The notes beneath the pieces are model-generated. The model saw only the letters and a program-made list of their open reading frames with translations, was not told the DNA's origin and ran no database searches. Made by a program: the position numbers and the translations under genes. Positions 1 to 5,582 of a DNA stretch of 5,614 nt are shown here, in pieces (within the stretch, counting starts at the first letter, position 1; every line of letters starts with the position of its first letter). The stretch is taken from assembly GCF_001983105.1 (NCBI RefSeq), contig NZ_MOMC01000018.1, positions 7,040-12,653 of the forward strand, read 5' to 3'. This DNA comes from Pseudofrankia asymbiotica. GTDB lineage: Bacteria > Actinomycetota > Actinomycetes > Frankiales > Frankiaceae.

Positions 1-534
1 GGAAAGGACCTCGTAACGCGCGGCGACGTCGCCGAGACTACCGGTTGGCCCCCACTCAGCAGCCACCGTAACGAATCCGCGCTGACCGTCGGTCACCAGC
101 GAGTACGAGGCCCGGTAGGAACGGATCCCGACGCGGGTGTCCGAAGAGCTCGTGCCCGAGCCGACGCTGGTGCCGTCAAGCGTCATGCCAGCGGGCAGCC
201 AGGCGATGGTCACACCGCCGATCACCAGCCCGGATGCGCCGGGTGCCGGCGTCGGCGGCACGGCCGTGGGTACCCCGGCCGGATGGGCGGTGACGGTGGT
301 CAGGCCCGCGGCGGGGACGATGTTGGTGTCGCCGCCGGTGCGCAGCAGCAGGCCGGCAGGGACGATGAGGACCAGAACCAGCAGCGCGGACGCACCGGCG
401 GTCAGCCGGGCACGGCGGCGGCAGCGGTGGCGGGTGGCATCGGCCAGACCGCGCCCGGCGTTGATTCCGGTGGTGCTGGCGCGCAGCGCGTCTGCCACCG
501 CCCGCTCGAACGGGGAGAGGGGGGTCGTCGTCAC
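1..534 (-). CDS. Single-pass membrane protein, probable anti-sigma-like partner of the SigE-family sigma factor (partial)
   Basis: The frame starts with GTG at 534 and stays open for 178 codons to the window edge, so the C-terminus is missing. The start overlaps the sigma-factor stop as GTGA. It is preceded by AGAGGAG (547-541) at a 6-base spacing, which fixes the start well. Residues 1-43 are a short, Arg-rich, presumably cytoplasmic segment. Residues about 44-65 (LTAGASALLVLVLIVPAGLL) form one hydrophobic transmembrane helix. Residues about 80-100 are a Pro/Thr/Ala-rich linker, followed by a presumably extracytoplasmic domain rich in Gly, Ser and Val. No HxxxCxxC zinc anti-sigma motif is visible in the N-terminal segment. 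Family knowledge: genes directly behind SigE-type ECF sigma factors in actinomycetes often encode such N-in, one-helix proteins. An anti-sigma or sensor role is inferred from position and topology only; no catalytic motif is recognised. Confidence 0.8.
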   Translation of the reverse strand, partial: MTTTPLSPFERAVADALRASTTGINAGRGLADATRHRCRRRARLTAGASALLVLVLIVPAGLLLRTGGDTNIVPAAGLTTVTAHPAGVPTAVPPTPAPGASGLVIGGVTIAWLPAGMTLDGTSVGSGTSSSDTRVGIRSYRASYSLVTDGQRGFVTVAAEWGPTGSLGDVAARYEVLS

Positions 535-1169
535 AGCGCGCTCCTCTTCAGGACAGCCCCGAGATCATCGCTGGTGGTGGCTGGCCGCGGTGGTGTGCCG
601 GTCCGGCTGGGCGTCGAAAGGCCGGGGGCGCGATAGGCCGCCGAGCCCGAGCCCGCGGTGCTGTCTGGCGGCGCGGACAGGTGGCTGCTCTCCCTTAGCC
701 GGGCGAGCCCGCGGGAGGCATGGCTCTTCACCGAGCCGACGGAACAGCCAAGCGTGGCGGCGACGTCGGCCTCCGAAAGGTCGTCCAGATAGCGCAGCAC
801 GATGACCGCGCGCTGCCGGGGCGGAAGCGTCAGCAGCGCGCGGACCAGCCCGTCGCGTTGCGAGAGCGCCTCGGCGTGGTCGGCGACGCGGGTGTCAGCC
901 GCCCACCTGCCCTCCGTGAGCAGTGGGACCTCGTGGAAGCGCCGGCGCCGCCAACGGCTGATCGACGCGTTCACCAGCGCACGACGGATGTAGGCCTCGG
1001 GCGCCTCGGCGCCGATCCGGCGCCAGTGGCGATACGTGCGTTCCAGCGCGACCTGCAGCAGGTCCTCGGCGGCACCGCGATCCCCCGTCAACAGCACGGC
1101 GGACCGCAACAGCCGATCCGCCGTGCGGTCTACGAACTCCTCGAACGCCCGTTCCTCGTCATCGCGCAC
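531..1169 (-). CDS. SigE-family ECF RNA polymerase sigma factor
   Basis: A 212-residue group 4 (ECF) sigma factor that directs RNA polymerase to a specific promoter set. Region 2 spans about residues 8-76, with the core-binding stretch LLTGDRGAAEDLLQVALERT (27-46) and the basic SRWRRRRF segment near 71-78. Region 4 spans about 105-160, with the helix-turn-helix LSEADVAATLGCSVGSVKSH (131-150), which would read the -35 element. The LLTGDRGAAEDLLQ pattern and compact size place it in the actinobacterial SigE-like family. These are usually about 165-180 residues; here about 50 extra, low-complexity Ser/Pro/Thr residues follow region 4. The start is GTG at 1169. An AGGGAGG ribosome-binding site lies about 9 bases upstream (1185-1179), with a second GGAGG abutting the start. 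It is translationally coupled (GTGA) to the downstream membrane protein. The family call is secure; the target regulon is unknown. Confidence 0.93.
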   Translation of the reverse strand: MRDDEERAFEEFVDRTADRLLRSAVLLTGDRGAAEDLLQVALERTYRHWRRIGAEAPEAYIRRALVNASISRWRRRRFHEVPLLTEGRWAADTRVADHAEALSQRDGLVRALLTLPPRQRAVIVLRYLDDLSEADVAATLGCSVGSVKSHASRGLARLRESSHLSAPPDSTAGSGSAAYRAPGLSTPSRTGTPPRPATTSDDLGAVLKRSAL

Positions 1170-1178
1170 CCTCCGCCG

Positions 1179-1185
1179 CCTCCCT
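1179..1185 (-). promoter_or_regulatory. Ribosome-binding site of the sigma-factor gene
   Basis: The minus strand reads AGGGAGG about 9 bases before the GTG at 1169. It supports that GTG as the start. The nearby ATG at 1162 is in a different frame and would not give the sigma protein. Confidence 0.55.
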
Positions 1186-1240
1186 CTCGCCGCCAGCTGC
1201 CGACGGCTCTCCGGCCGCCGTCGTGCTGTTCGGGGTCCTC

Positions 1241-1264
1241 AACGCGGGCAGAGGTCGCGAGGTT
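1241..1264 (-). promoter_or_regulatory. Candidate ECF-type promoter upstream of the sigma-factor gene
   Basis: On the minus strand AACC (1264-1261) is followed after exactly 16 bases by CGTT (1244-1241). This resembles the AAC(C)-N16/17-CGTT pattern known for many ECF sigma factors. A transcription start about 7 bases downstream would leave a leader of roughly 65 bases before the GTG at 1169. The two boxes are part of a 6-base inverted repeat, CTCAAC at 1267-1262 and GTTGAG at 1243-1238. The element lies in the decayed tail of the upstream methyltransferase remnant, just where a promoter for the sigma operon is needed. Autoregulation is inferred; a chance match in GC-rich DNA remains possible. 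Confidence 0.35.
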
Positions 1265-1276
1265 GAGCCCAGGGCG

Positions 1277-1676
1277 AAAACGGCGGCCGTCAACGACGGC
1301 ATCGCCGAGCGGCCTGCCGTCTGGCGCGAGGGGCTCCGTCGCCGCGTCGTTCGCGAGGTCAAGCTGGCAGTAGCCGTCGAACGCAGTCGCGAGCCACAGT
1401 TTGAGCGTGGCGAACGACGTCATCGGCGGGAGGCACACGCCGGTCCAGGTGTCGACGCGAAGGCTGTCGAGGACGCCGTTCAACAGCTCGGGCTTGTCCG
1501 GGAAGTTGCCGTAGAACCGCAGGGCGATCTCGTCGCCGCGCAGCGCGAGGCGCTCCAGCGGGCTCGCGCCGGCGTCGTGCATACGTACGAAGCCGCGCAT
1601 CTGGGTCTCGCGGCTGAGGAGCCGGGCCGTGACACGCGAACGCCACCCCGCGGCCGAGACCCCGTAGCCGTAGCGA
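1277..1676 (-). pseudogene. Remnant of an FxLD-type protein methyltransferase (C-terminal part, frameshifted)
   Basis: The recoverable protein text is spread over frames. LRLRGLGRGVAF is read at 1673-1638, then the frame shifts and RLLSRETQMRGFVRM (1624-1580) continues without stops to about 1277. It includes ERLALRGDEIALRF, RVDTWTGV, FATLKLWLATAFDGYC and AVVDGRRF. After the last motif the likely continuation (FALGSTSRP) is in yet another frame. From memory of the family, these motifs and their order match the C-terminal part of the actinobacterial 'methyltransferase, FxLD system' proteins. Those are isoaspartyl-methyltransferase-like enzymes linked to lanthipeptide clusters. The N-terminal SAM-binding methyltransferase domain is absent and the frame runs 40 bases into the sigma gene before a stop at 1130, so this is not a working gene. 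The nominal 214-codon frame from 1774 fuses this piece to unrelated sequence. The family call rests on recollection and needs a profile search. Confidence 0.6.
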
Positions 1677-1896
1677 GTTGAGGGTCTCCGCAATGAGGCC
1701 GAAGACGCTTCCTCCATCAGCAGGGCGTCGGCCGCGGTCTTGAAGGTCTGCGCGCCGCCCCGTCGTCCTTCCACGTCAGTTTGATCTGCCGCCCATTCAC
1801 TCCGCCGGAGGCGTTAGCCAGAGGACCCTGGCCTCGACCCCACGCGCGTGGATCCGAGCGTCGCGGCGATCGGACTGGTGTTGGGGTAGATCAGCT
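1677..1896 (-). pseudogene. Remnant of an ABC transporter substrate-binding protein, Leu/Ile/Val-binding type (N-terminal part, frameshifted)
   Basis: Reading the minus strand with frame changes gives a recognisable run. YPNTSPIAATLGSTRVG is at 1888-1838, GVEARVLW at 1841-1818, and NASGGVNGRQIKLTWKDDG at 1815-1759. AQTFKTAADALLMEE follows at 1753-1709 and VFGLIAETLNS at 1706-1674. The order and the GGVNGRxIKL...DDG signature are those of the N-terminal lobe of periplasmic ligand-binding proteins (Peripla_BP_6). In that family this motif follows the first helix and precedes the 'V-FGLIG' strand. At least three frame changes are needed (near 1840, 1818-1821 and 1755-1708), and there is no start codon or signal peptide. 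It abuts the methyltransferase remnant with no gap. The remnant status is clear; the transporter substrate cannot be told. Confidence 0.6.
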
Positions 1897-2016
1897 GTCA
1901 AGGTCCACAACGGTAAGTTCGAACCCGTAGCCGGCAGCGAGTCCAAGCCCTTCATCTGCTGGCCGGTCACCGAAAAACCGACCTGGTCCGAGCCCATGTT
2001 CACCGACTTCAAGTAG
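1897..2016 (+). pseudogene. C-terminal fragment of a probable ABC substrate-binding protein, opposite strand
   Basis: Thirty-nine codons in plus-strand frame, VKVHNGKFEPVAGSESKPF through ICWPVTEKPTWSEPMFTDFK, end at TAG 2014-2016. Thirty-four of the 39 codons end in G or C, which is coding-like and distinguishes this strand from the opposite one. A strong hairpin follows 17 bases after the stop, as expected for a gene end. The text (short aromatic/Lys/Gly strand, then Pro/Trp-rich tail, ending in an acidic-aromatic-Lys residue) resembles the last 40 residues of periplasmic ligand-binding proteins of the branched-chain type. This is a resemblance, not a secure assignment. No start codon or upstream coding continuation exists: upstream of about 1895 the DNA carries the oppositely oriented N-terminal fragment. 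Confidence 0.45.
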
Positions 2017-2033
2017 TCGACGGCCACTGACCA

Positions 2034-2069
2034 TCGTCCTCGGGGCCGGACTACCGGCCCCGAGGACGA
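2034..2069 (+). terminator. Perfect 16-bp hairpin, probable intrinsic terminator without U-tract
   Basis: The arms 2034-2049 (TCGTCCTCGGGGCCGG) and 2054-2069 (CCGGCCCCGAGGACGA) are exact reverse complements around an ACTA loop. The hairpin lies 17 bases after the TAG at 2014-2016. No T-run follows on either strand, which is common for actinobacterial terminators. It most likely ended the gene whose C-terminal fragment survives just upstream. Being symmetrical, it could work in both directions and would also insulate the kinase operon from the decayed region. Confidence 0.75.
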
Positions 2070-2634
2070 GCCATCCGATCTACAACCGGCTCGCCGAGAC
2101 GGCGCCGGTCGGCGGGCTGTTCCACAGCGCCAGCCGGCTCTGCCCGAGGACGCGGCCCACCGCATCGGACGACGGGGTCGTGGCGCGTGGCGCGTGGTGT
2201 GTGGTGTGTGGCTGGACGATCACGGGCGCCGCGCTGTCGGGCCCGCCCGGGTCGCCATGTTCGCCGAGACATCCCGGCTGTCCATCAACGCCACCGGTCC
2301 AGCCGACTCCCCGCCACCCGACTTCCATAAGATCGTTCCAGCTCGCGAACCGAATATGTGGAATTCATGGAAGAAGCGGCTTGCTGGCACGCCAGAAGAC
2401 TGGAACATCCCTGCTCAGAACCCGTAGACGAGTTTCGACCGCCCACAACTCCGGACCGGGCCCAGCGGAATCCGACCTCGGCCGTCCTCCGCGTGAGTCG
2501 TTCCCTTGCCGGCCGGCGCTATCTCACGAACAATCCCTCAGCGGTTTGATCGATCCTGAAGTAAGGTCGGAACGGTCTAGGGGTGGGAGCGCGCCCCGCG
2601 GGATCATGCGGGCGGGCGACTCGTCGCGGGGGCG
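2070..2634. other. Intergenic region with no recognisable gene
   Basis: This is a 565-base stretch between the hairpin and the kinase start. Several open frames of 60-180 codons cross it on both strands, but none has a convincing ribosome-binding site, family motif or consistent third-position G/C bias. The frame ending at 2427 (with NMWNSWKKRLAGTPEDWNIP near its end) does not match anything I know. The stretch about 2327-2427 is visibly more AT-rich than its surroundings. The kinase promoter should lie here; a TAAGGT hexamer at 2562-2567 fits the loose actinobacterial TAnnnT -10 pattern, but no good -35 accompanies it. Confidence 0.5.
2180..2212 (+). repeat. Short tandem heptamer repeat (GTGGYGY)
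   Basis: Two copies of GTGGCGC (2180-2193) are followed by two copies of GTGGTGT (2194-2207) and a partial GTGGC. About 4.6 units of a 7-base repeat result, with the two halves differing by C-to-T at the same two positions. It lies in non-coding DNA. It looks like a simple-sequence expansion by slippage; no function is evident. Confidence 0.7.
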
Positions 2635-4479
2635 ATGGCCGTGGAAGACGGATTCGGCGGCACCACGATCGCGGCTGCCCCCACGGCCGTCCCCGCGGTG
2701 GCTCACCCGAGCGAACCCGCGGCGTCCCTGACCAGACAGGGGCAGGGAATCGAGCTCCGCCGCCGTTACGGCGTCCCGGCGCTCGCCGTGGCGGGCGCGG
2801 CCTTCGGCGCGGTGGTGCTCTGGCTGGCCGACTCCGGCCGGGACCCGGACACGACCAGCACCCTGTTCTCCGGCGTCGTCGGCGGGCTCTACCTGTTGAC
2901 CGGCTCCGTCACGCACCTACGCCGGCCGGGCCGGCTCGGGTTGCGGATGGTGACGGTCGGCATCGCCTGGTTCGCCGAGGACCTGAGCGTCTCGATTCAT
3001 CCGGGGCCGCATACCGTCGGGATGTTCTTCCGGTGTGTGGCCTCGGCGTGCCTGGTGCACCTGCTGCTGGCCTTCCCGGAGGGGCGGCTGCGGACGCGCA
3101 CCGAACGAGCGGTGACCTGGGCCGTGTATGTGTTCGTGCTCGTTCTCGTGCCACTGGGCGTGCCGTTCTACGAGTCGGTGACGCCGAACCTTCTGTTTGT
3201 CGCCAACCTGGCCCCCGCGGAAGACGCGGTGATCGACGGCACGCAGGTGGTGTTCGCCGTGGTCGTCGGCGCCCTGCTGGTCCGGCGTTGGATTGTCGCC
3301 ACCCCGCCGGCCCGCCGGGTGCTCGCGCCCGTGTACGGCGTCGGGCTCGTCGGGAGCGTCGCGTCGCTGGTCCACCCGGCGTTGGACGGTTCGAGCGCGC
3401 TGCTGGTCAACGAGGTCGCCCACCTCGCCACGCTCGGGCTCCCGGTGGCGTTCCTGGCCGGCGCGCTGCGCGTCCGGCTCGGCCGCACAGCCGTCGCGGA
3501 CCTCCTGCTCCAGCTGCCGCGGATATCGCCGGCCGAGCTGCGCGACCTGTTGGCCCGCGCGCTCGGCGACCCCGCGCTGCGCATCGCCTACCCCCGCCCG
3601 GACGACGCCGGTCCCGCCACCGGGGACGTGGACACCGCCGGGTACGTGGACGCCGCCGGGCAGCTCGTCACGCCCCGCCCGAACGACGCGATCACGCCGG
3701 TCCGGCGCGGCCCGCGCGTGGTCGCCGTGCTCCTGCACGACCCGGCGCTGCGCGCCGACCCGCATGTCCTGCACGCGGTGACGGCGGTCGCGGCGCTGGA
3801 GCTGGACAACCAGCGGCTCGCCGCGGAGGTGCGGGCCCAGCTGGCCGAGGTCCGGGCGTCGCGGGTCCGCATCGTCGCGGCGGCCGACGAGCAGCGCCGC
3901 CGGATCGAGCGCGACCTGCACGACGGCGCCCAGCAGCAGCTCGTCACGGCCGCGCTGGTCCTGCGGCTGGCGCGGGACCGGTTCCGCCCGGCACCGCCCG
4001 ACCCCGAGCTGGACGCTCTTCTGCGGCGGGCCGCCGACGGGCTGGACGCGGCGGTGGCGGAGCTGCGCGAGCTCGCCCGCGGCATCCATCCGGCGGTGCT
4101 CACGGAGGCCGGGCTGCTACCCGCGCTGCGGGCGCTCGCCGCCCGCTCGGCGTACCCGGTGCGGGTCATCGACGGGCCCGCGTTGCCGCCGTTGCCGGAC
4201 GGGGTGGCCGCGACGGCCTACTTCGTCGCGGCCGAGGCCGTGACGAACGCGGCGAAGCACGCCGGTGCGAACCAGGTACAGGTCCACGTCCGGGCGTCCG
4301 GGAACCGGCTGCTCGTCACCATCGCCGATGACGGCGCCGGCGGCGCCGACATGGGCGCCGGGACGGGCCTGCTCGGGCTGCGCGACCGGGTGGCCGCGCT
4401 CGACGGCAAGCTGACCGTGCGCAGTTTTCCCGGTGCTGGGACGTCCGTCCACGCCGAGCTACCCCTGGAGGGGCCGTGA
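2635..4479 (+). CDS. Membrane sensor histidine kinase (HisKA_3/HATPase_c, NarX/DesK-like)
   Basis: A 614-residue sensor that autophosphorylates on His and passes the phosphoryl group to its response regulator. After about 44 polar N-terminal residues come roughly seven or eight hydrophobic helices (about 46-64, 75-94, 101-115, 128-147, 159-177, 205-220, 229-247, 262-280). The LLLAFPEGRL motif (143-152) is typical of this actinobacterial kinase group. Residues about 285-390 form a GAF-like cytosolic segment, with a coiled-coil-like stretch about 388-415. HisKA_3 follows with ERDLHDGAQQQL; His429 is the predicted phosphorylation site. HATPase_c shows the N-box EAVTNAAKHAG (Asn538), the G1 box DDGAGG (566-570) and the G2 box GTGLLGLRD (576-584). 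The ATG at 2635 is the only start available after an in-frame stop at 2578-2580, apart from internal GTGs at 2641 and 2698; its ribosome-binding site is poor. The stop overlaps the regulator start by 4 bases. The signal sensed is unknown. Confidence 0.93.
   Translation: MAVEDGFGGTTIAAAPTAVPAVAHPSEPAASLTRQGQGIELRRRYGVPALAVAGAAFGAVVLWLADSGRDPDTTSTLFSGVVGGLYLLTGSVTHLRRPGRLGLRMVTVGIAWFAEDLSVSIHPGPHTVGMFFRCVASACLVHLLLAFPEGRLRTRTERAVTWAVYVFVLVLVPLGVPFYESVTPNLLFVANLAPAEDAVIDGTQVVFAVVVGALLVRRWIVATPPARRVLAPVYGVGLVGSVASLVHPALDGSSALLVNEVAHLATLGLPVAFLAGALRVRLGRTAVADLLLQLPRISPAELRDLLARALGDPALRIAYPRPDDAGPATGDVDTAGYVDAAGQLVTPRPNDAITPVRRGPRVVAVLLHDPALRADPHVLHAVTAVAALELDNQRLAAEVRAQLAEVRASRVRIVAAADEQRRRIERDLHDGAQQQLVTAALVLRLARDRFRPAPPDPELDALLRRAADGLDAAVAELRELARGIHPAVLTEAGLLPALRALAARSAYPVRVIDGPALPPLPDGVAATAYFVAAEAVTNAAKHAGANQVQVHVRASGNRLLVTIADDGAGGADMGAGTGLLGLRDRVAALDGKLTVRSFPGAGTSVHAELPLEGP
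3625..3660 (+). repeat. 18-base in-frame tandem duplication inside the kinase
   Basis: GACGTGGACACCGCCGGG (3625-3642) is followed directly by TACGTGGACGCCGCCGGG (3643-3660). The copies differ at three positions and encode DVDTAG then YVDAAG (residues 331-342). They lie in the loop of the GAF-like segment, where the family normally has a single YVDxxG motif. It is probably a small slippage duplication in a tolerant loop. Confidence 0.7.
4467..4473 (+). promoter_or_regulatory. Ribosome-binding site of the NarL-type regulator
   Basis: GGAGGGG sits inside the last codons of the kinase, with its GGAGG core ending 4 bases before the GTG at 4476. It decides the GTG start and supports coupled translation through the GTGA overlap. 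Confidence 0.7.
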
Positions 4480-5294
4480 CCACCGCCACCACCGCACCCG
4501 ACCCGGCCGTGCGGGTGACACGCGTCGTCCTCGCCGACGACGCGTCACTCTTCCGGGTCGCGCTCGCCGAGCTGCTGGAGAGCGACGGGTGCGTGATCGT
4601 CGCGCAGGCTGAGAACGCGGACGAGCTGCTCGAGTCCGTAGAGCGGCACCGTCCGGACCTCGCGGTCGTCGACATCCGGATGCCGCCCACCCACCGCCTG
4701 GAAGGGCTGCGCGCGGCCGTGCGGCTGCGGGAGCGGCACCCCGAGATGGGTGTGCTTGTCCTGTCGCAGCATCTGGAGGTCGCGCACCTCGACGAGCTGG
4801 TCGGGCACACCGCGCGCGGTGTCGGCTACCTCCTCAAGGACCGGGTCACCGGGCCCGACTTCCTGGACGCCGTGCGCCGGGTGGCCGCCGATGGCTGTGC
4901 GTTCGACCCCGAGGTCGTCCAGATGCTCGCCGGCGGCAGGCTCGGCGGCGGACTCGACGGCGGCAGGGGCGGTGGCGGCGCGGGGCGGCGCGATGAGCTG
5001 GCCGAGCTCAGCCCACGGGAGCGGCAGGTCCTCGCGCTGATGGCGCAGGGCCGGTCCAACAACGGGATCGCCGACGAGCTGCACCTCACGACGCGCACCG
5101 TCGAGACGCACGTCCGCAGCGTCTTCCAGCGGCTCGCGCTGGCCGACGAGGCCGAGCACAACCGCCGCGTCCTCGCGGTGCTCGCCTACCTGCGCTCGGC
5201 GCGCCGTGCCACGACCAGCGCCAGCGCGGCCGCCGACAGCGCCGACTTCGGGAGGAACCCCGCGGCGGACGACTGCTCGATCGCGTCGCCGTAG
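4476..5294 (+). CDS. NarL/FixJ-family response regulator with LuxR-type HTH
   Basis: A 272-residue DNA-binding regulator, the predicted phospho-acceptor of the kinase just upstream. The receiver domain (about 14-135) has the acidic pair Asp21-Asp22 (LADDASLF), the phosphorylation site Asp66 in VVDIRMPP, Ser97 in the Thr/Ser switch position and Lys121 in YLLKD. A Gly-rich linker (152-172, GGRLGGGLDGGRGGGGAG) follows; it is longer than usual. The LuxR/GerE HTH (about 175-240) has LSPRERQVLALMAQGRSNNG then TTRTVETHVRSVFQRL, the recognition helix. GTG at 4476 with GGAGG just ahead is the start, overlapping the kinase stop. The last about 32 residues (Ser/Ala-rich, RRATTSASAAADSADFG) lie beyond the HTH and are encoded opposite the 3' end of the convergent receiver gene. 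They look like read-through into antisense sequence rather than a domain. Confidence 0.93.
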   Translation: MTTATTAPDPAVRVTRVVLADDASLFRVALAELLESDGCVIVAQAENADELLESVERHRPDLAVVDIRMPPTHRLEGLRAAVRLRERHPEMGVLVLSQHLEVAHLDELVGHTARGVGYLLKDRVTGPDFLDAVRRVAADGCAFDPEVVQMLAGGRLGGGLDGGRGGGGAGRRDELAELSPRERQVLALMAQGRSNNGIADELHLTTRTVETHVRSVFQRLALADEAEHNRRVLAVLAYLRSARRATTSASAAADSADFGRNPAADDCSIASP

Positions 5295-5569
5295 TGTTCG
5301 GCGTCGCGGATCGAGCAGAACACCACCGTGACGGCGGGGACCGCGCGGTGTAACGCCCGGCAGACGCTGAACCCGTCCATGTCGGGCAGGGCGATGTCGA
5401 GCAGGACCGTGTCGGGTCTGGCTTCGGGCACCGCGGCCAGCGCCTCGGCCCCGGTCGCGGCGTCGCCGACCACCTGGTAGCCGCCGCCTTCCAGGAGCTC
5501 ACGGGCGACGGTGCGGAACGGTGCGCTGTCGTCGACGATGAAGACGCGGCCGACCGCCACCCGGTCCAT
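5186..5569 (-). CDS. Stand-alone receiver-domain (CheY-like) response regulator
   Basis: A 127-residue protein from ATG 5569 that is essentially one receiver domain. It has the acidic pair Asp13-Asp14 (FIVDDSAPFR), the phosphorylation site Asp58 in VLLDIALPDMDG, Ser86 in VVFCS and Lys108 in GFLPKS. The frame stays open upstream to a TTG at 5602, which would add 11 residues that match nothing in the receiver fold. I therefore prefer the ATG directly before RVAVGRVFIVDD, although no clear ribosome-binding site precedes either. The receiver ends shortly after its last helix, with no DNA-binding or enzymatic output domain. It may act by protein contact or as a phosphate sink, or be the leftover of a longer regulator. 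It converges on the NarL-type regulator with a 109-base 3' overlap. Whether the neighbouring kinase phosphorylates it is inferred from proximity only. Confidence 0.85.
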   Translation of the reverse strand: MDRVAVGRVFIVDDSAPFRTVARELLEGGGYQVVGDAATGAEALAAVPEARPDTVLLDIALPDMDGFSVCRALHRAVPAVTVVFCSIRDAEHYGDAIEQSSAAGFLPKSALSAAALALVVARRAERR

Positions 5570-5576
5570 TTTTCGG

Positions 5577-5582
5577 ATGCTA
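5577..5582 (-). promoter_or_regulatory. Candidate -10 element for a leaderless receiver transcript
   Basis: TAGCAT on the minus strand (5582-5577) fits the actinobacterial TAnnnT -10 pattern. It ends exactly 7 bases before the ATG at 5569, the spacing expected if transcription starts at the ATG. Together with the missing ribosome-binding site this suggests a leaderless mRNA. No convincing -35 box is seen, and the window ends about 30 bases further on. Confidence 0.3.

Noticed and set aside
137..805. Plus-strand open frame of 222 codons
   Set aside because: It is antisense to the membrane protein and the sigma gene, with a shuffled-looking Arg/Ser/Pro-rich product.
720..1373. Plus-strand open frame of 217 codons across the sigma gene
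   Set aside because: It is antisense to a clear sigma factor and has no family motif or ribosome-binding site.
1130..1774. Intact 214-residue minus-strand protein
   Set aside because: Its first 30 or so codons contain a piece of a binding protein and its middle a methyltransferase tail, with matching homology continuing in other frames. It also runs into the sigma gene, so I treat it as decayed sequence.
2546..2574. Sigma-70 promoter built on TTGATC at 2546-2551
   Set aside because: No acceptable -10 hexamer lies 16-19 bases downstream.
2180..2731. Plus-strand open frame of 183 codons upstream of and overlapping the kinase start
   Set aside because: It has no recognisable motifs and no ribosome-binding site, and it overlaps the kinase's N-terminal codons in another frame.
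2917..4089. 390-codon minus-strand open frame opposite the kinase
   Set aside because: Composition is Arg/Gln/Gly-rich without motifs; the kinase on the other strand has every expected catalytic box.
2583..4331. Long plus-strand open frame of 582 codons overlapping the kinase
   Set aside because: It is an out-of-frame reading of the kinase. The product is an Arg/Gly/Pro-rich string without domains, as expected when GC-rich coding DNA lacks stops in other frames.
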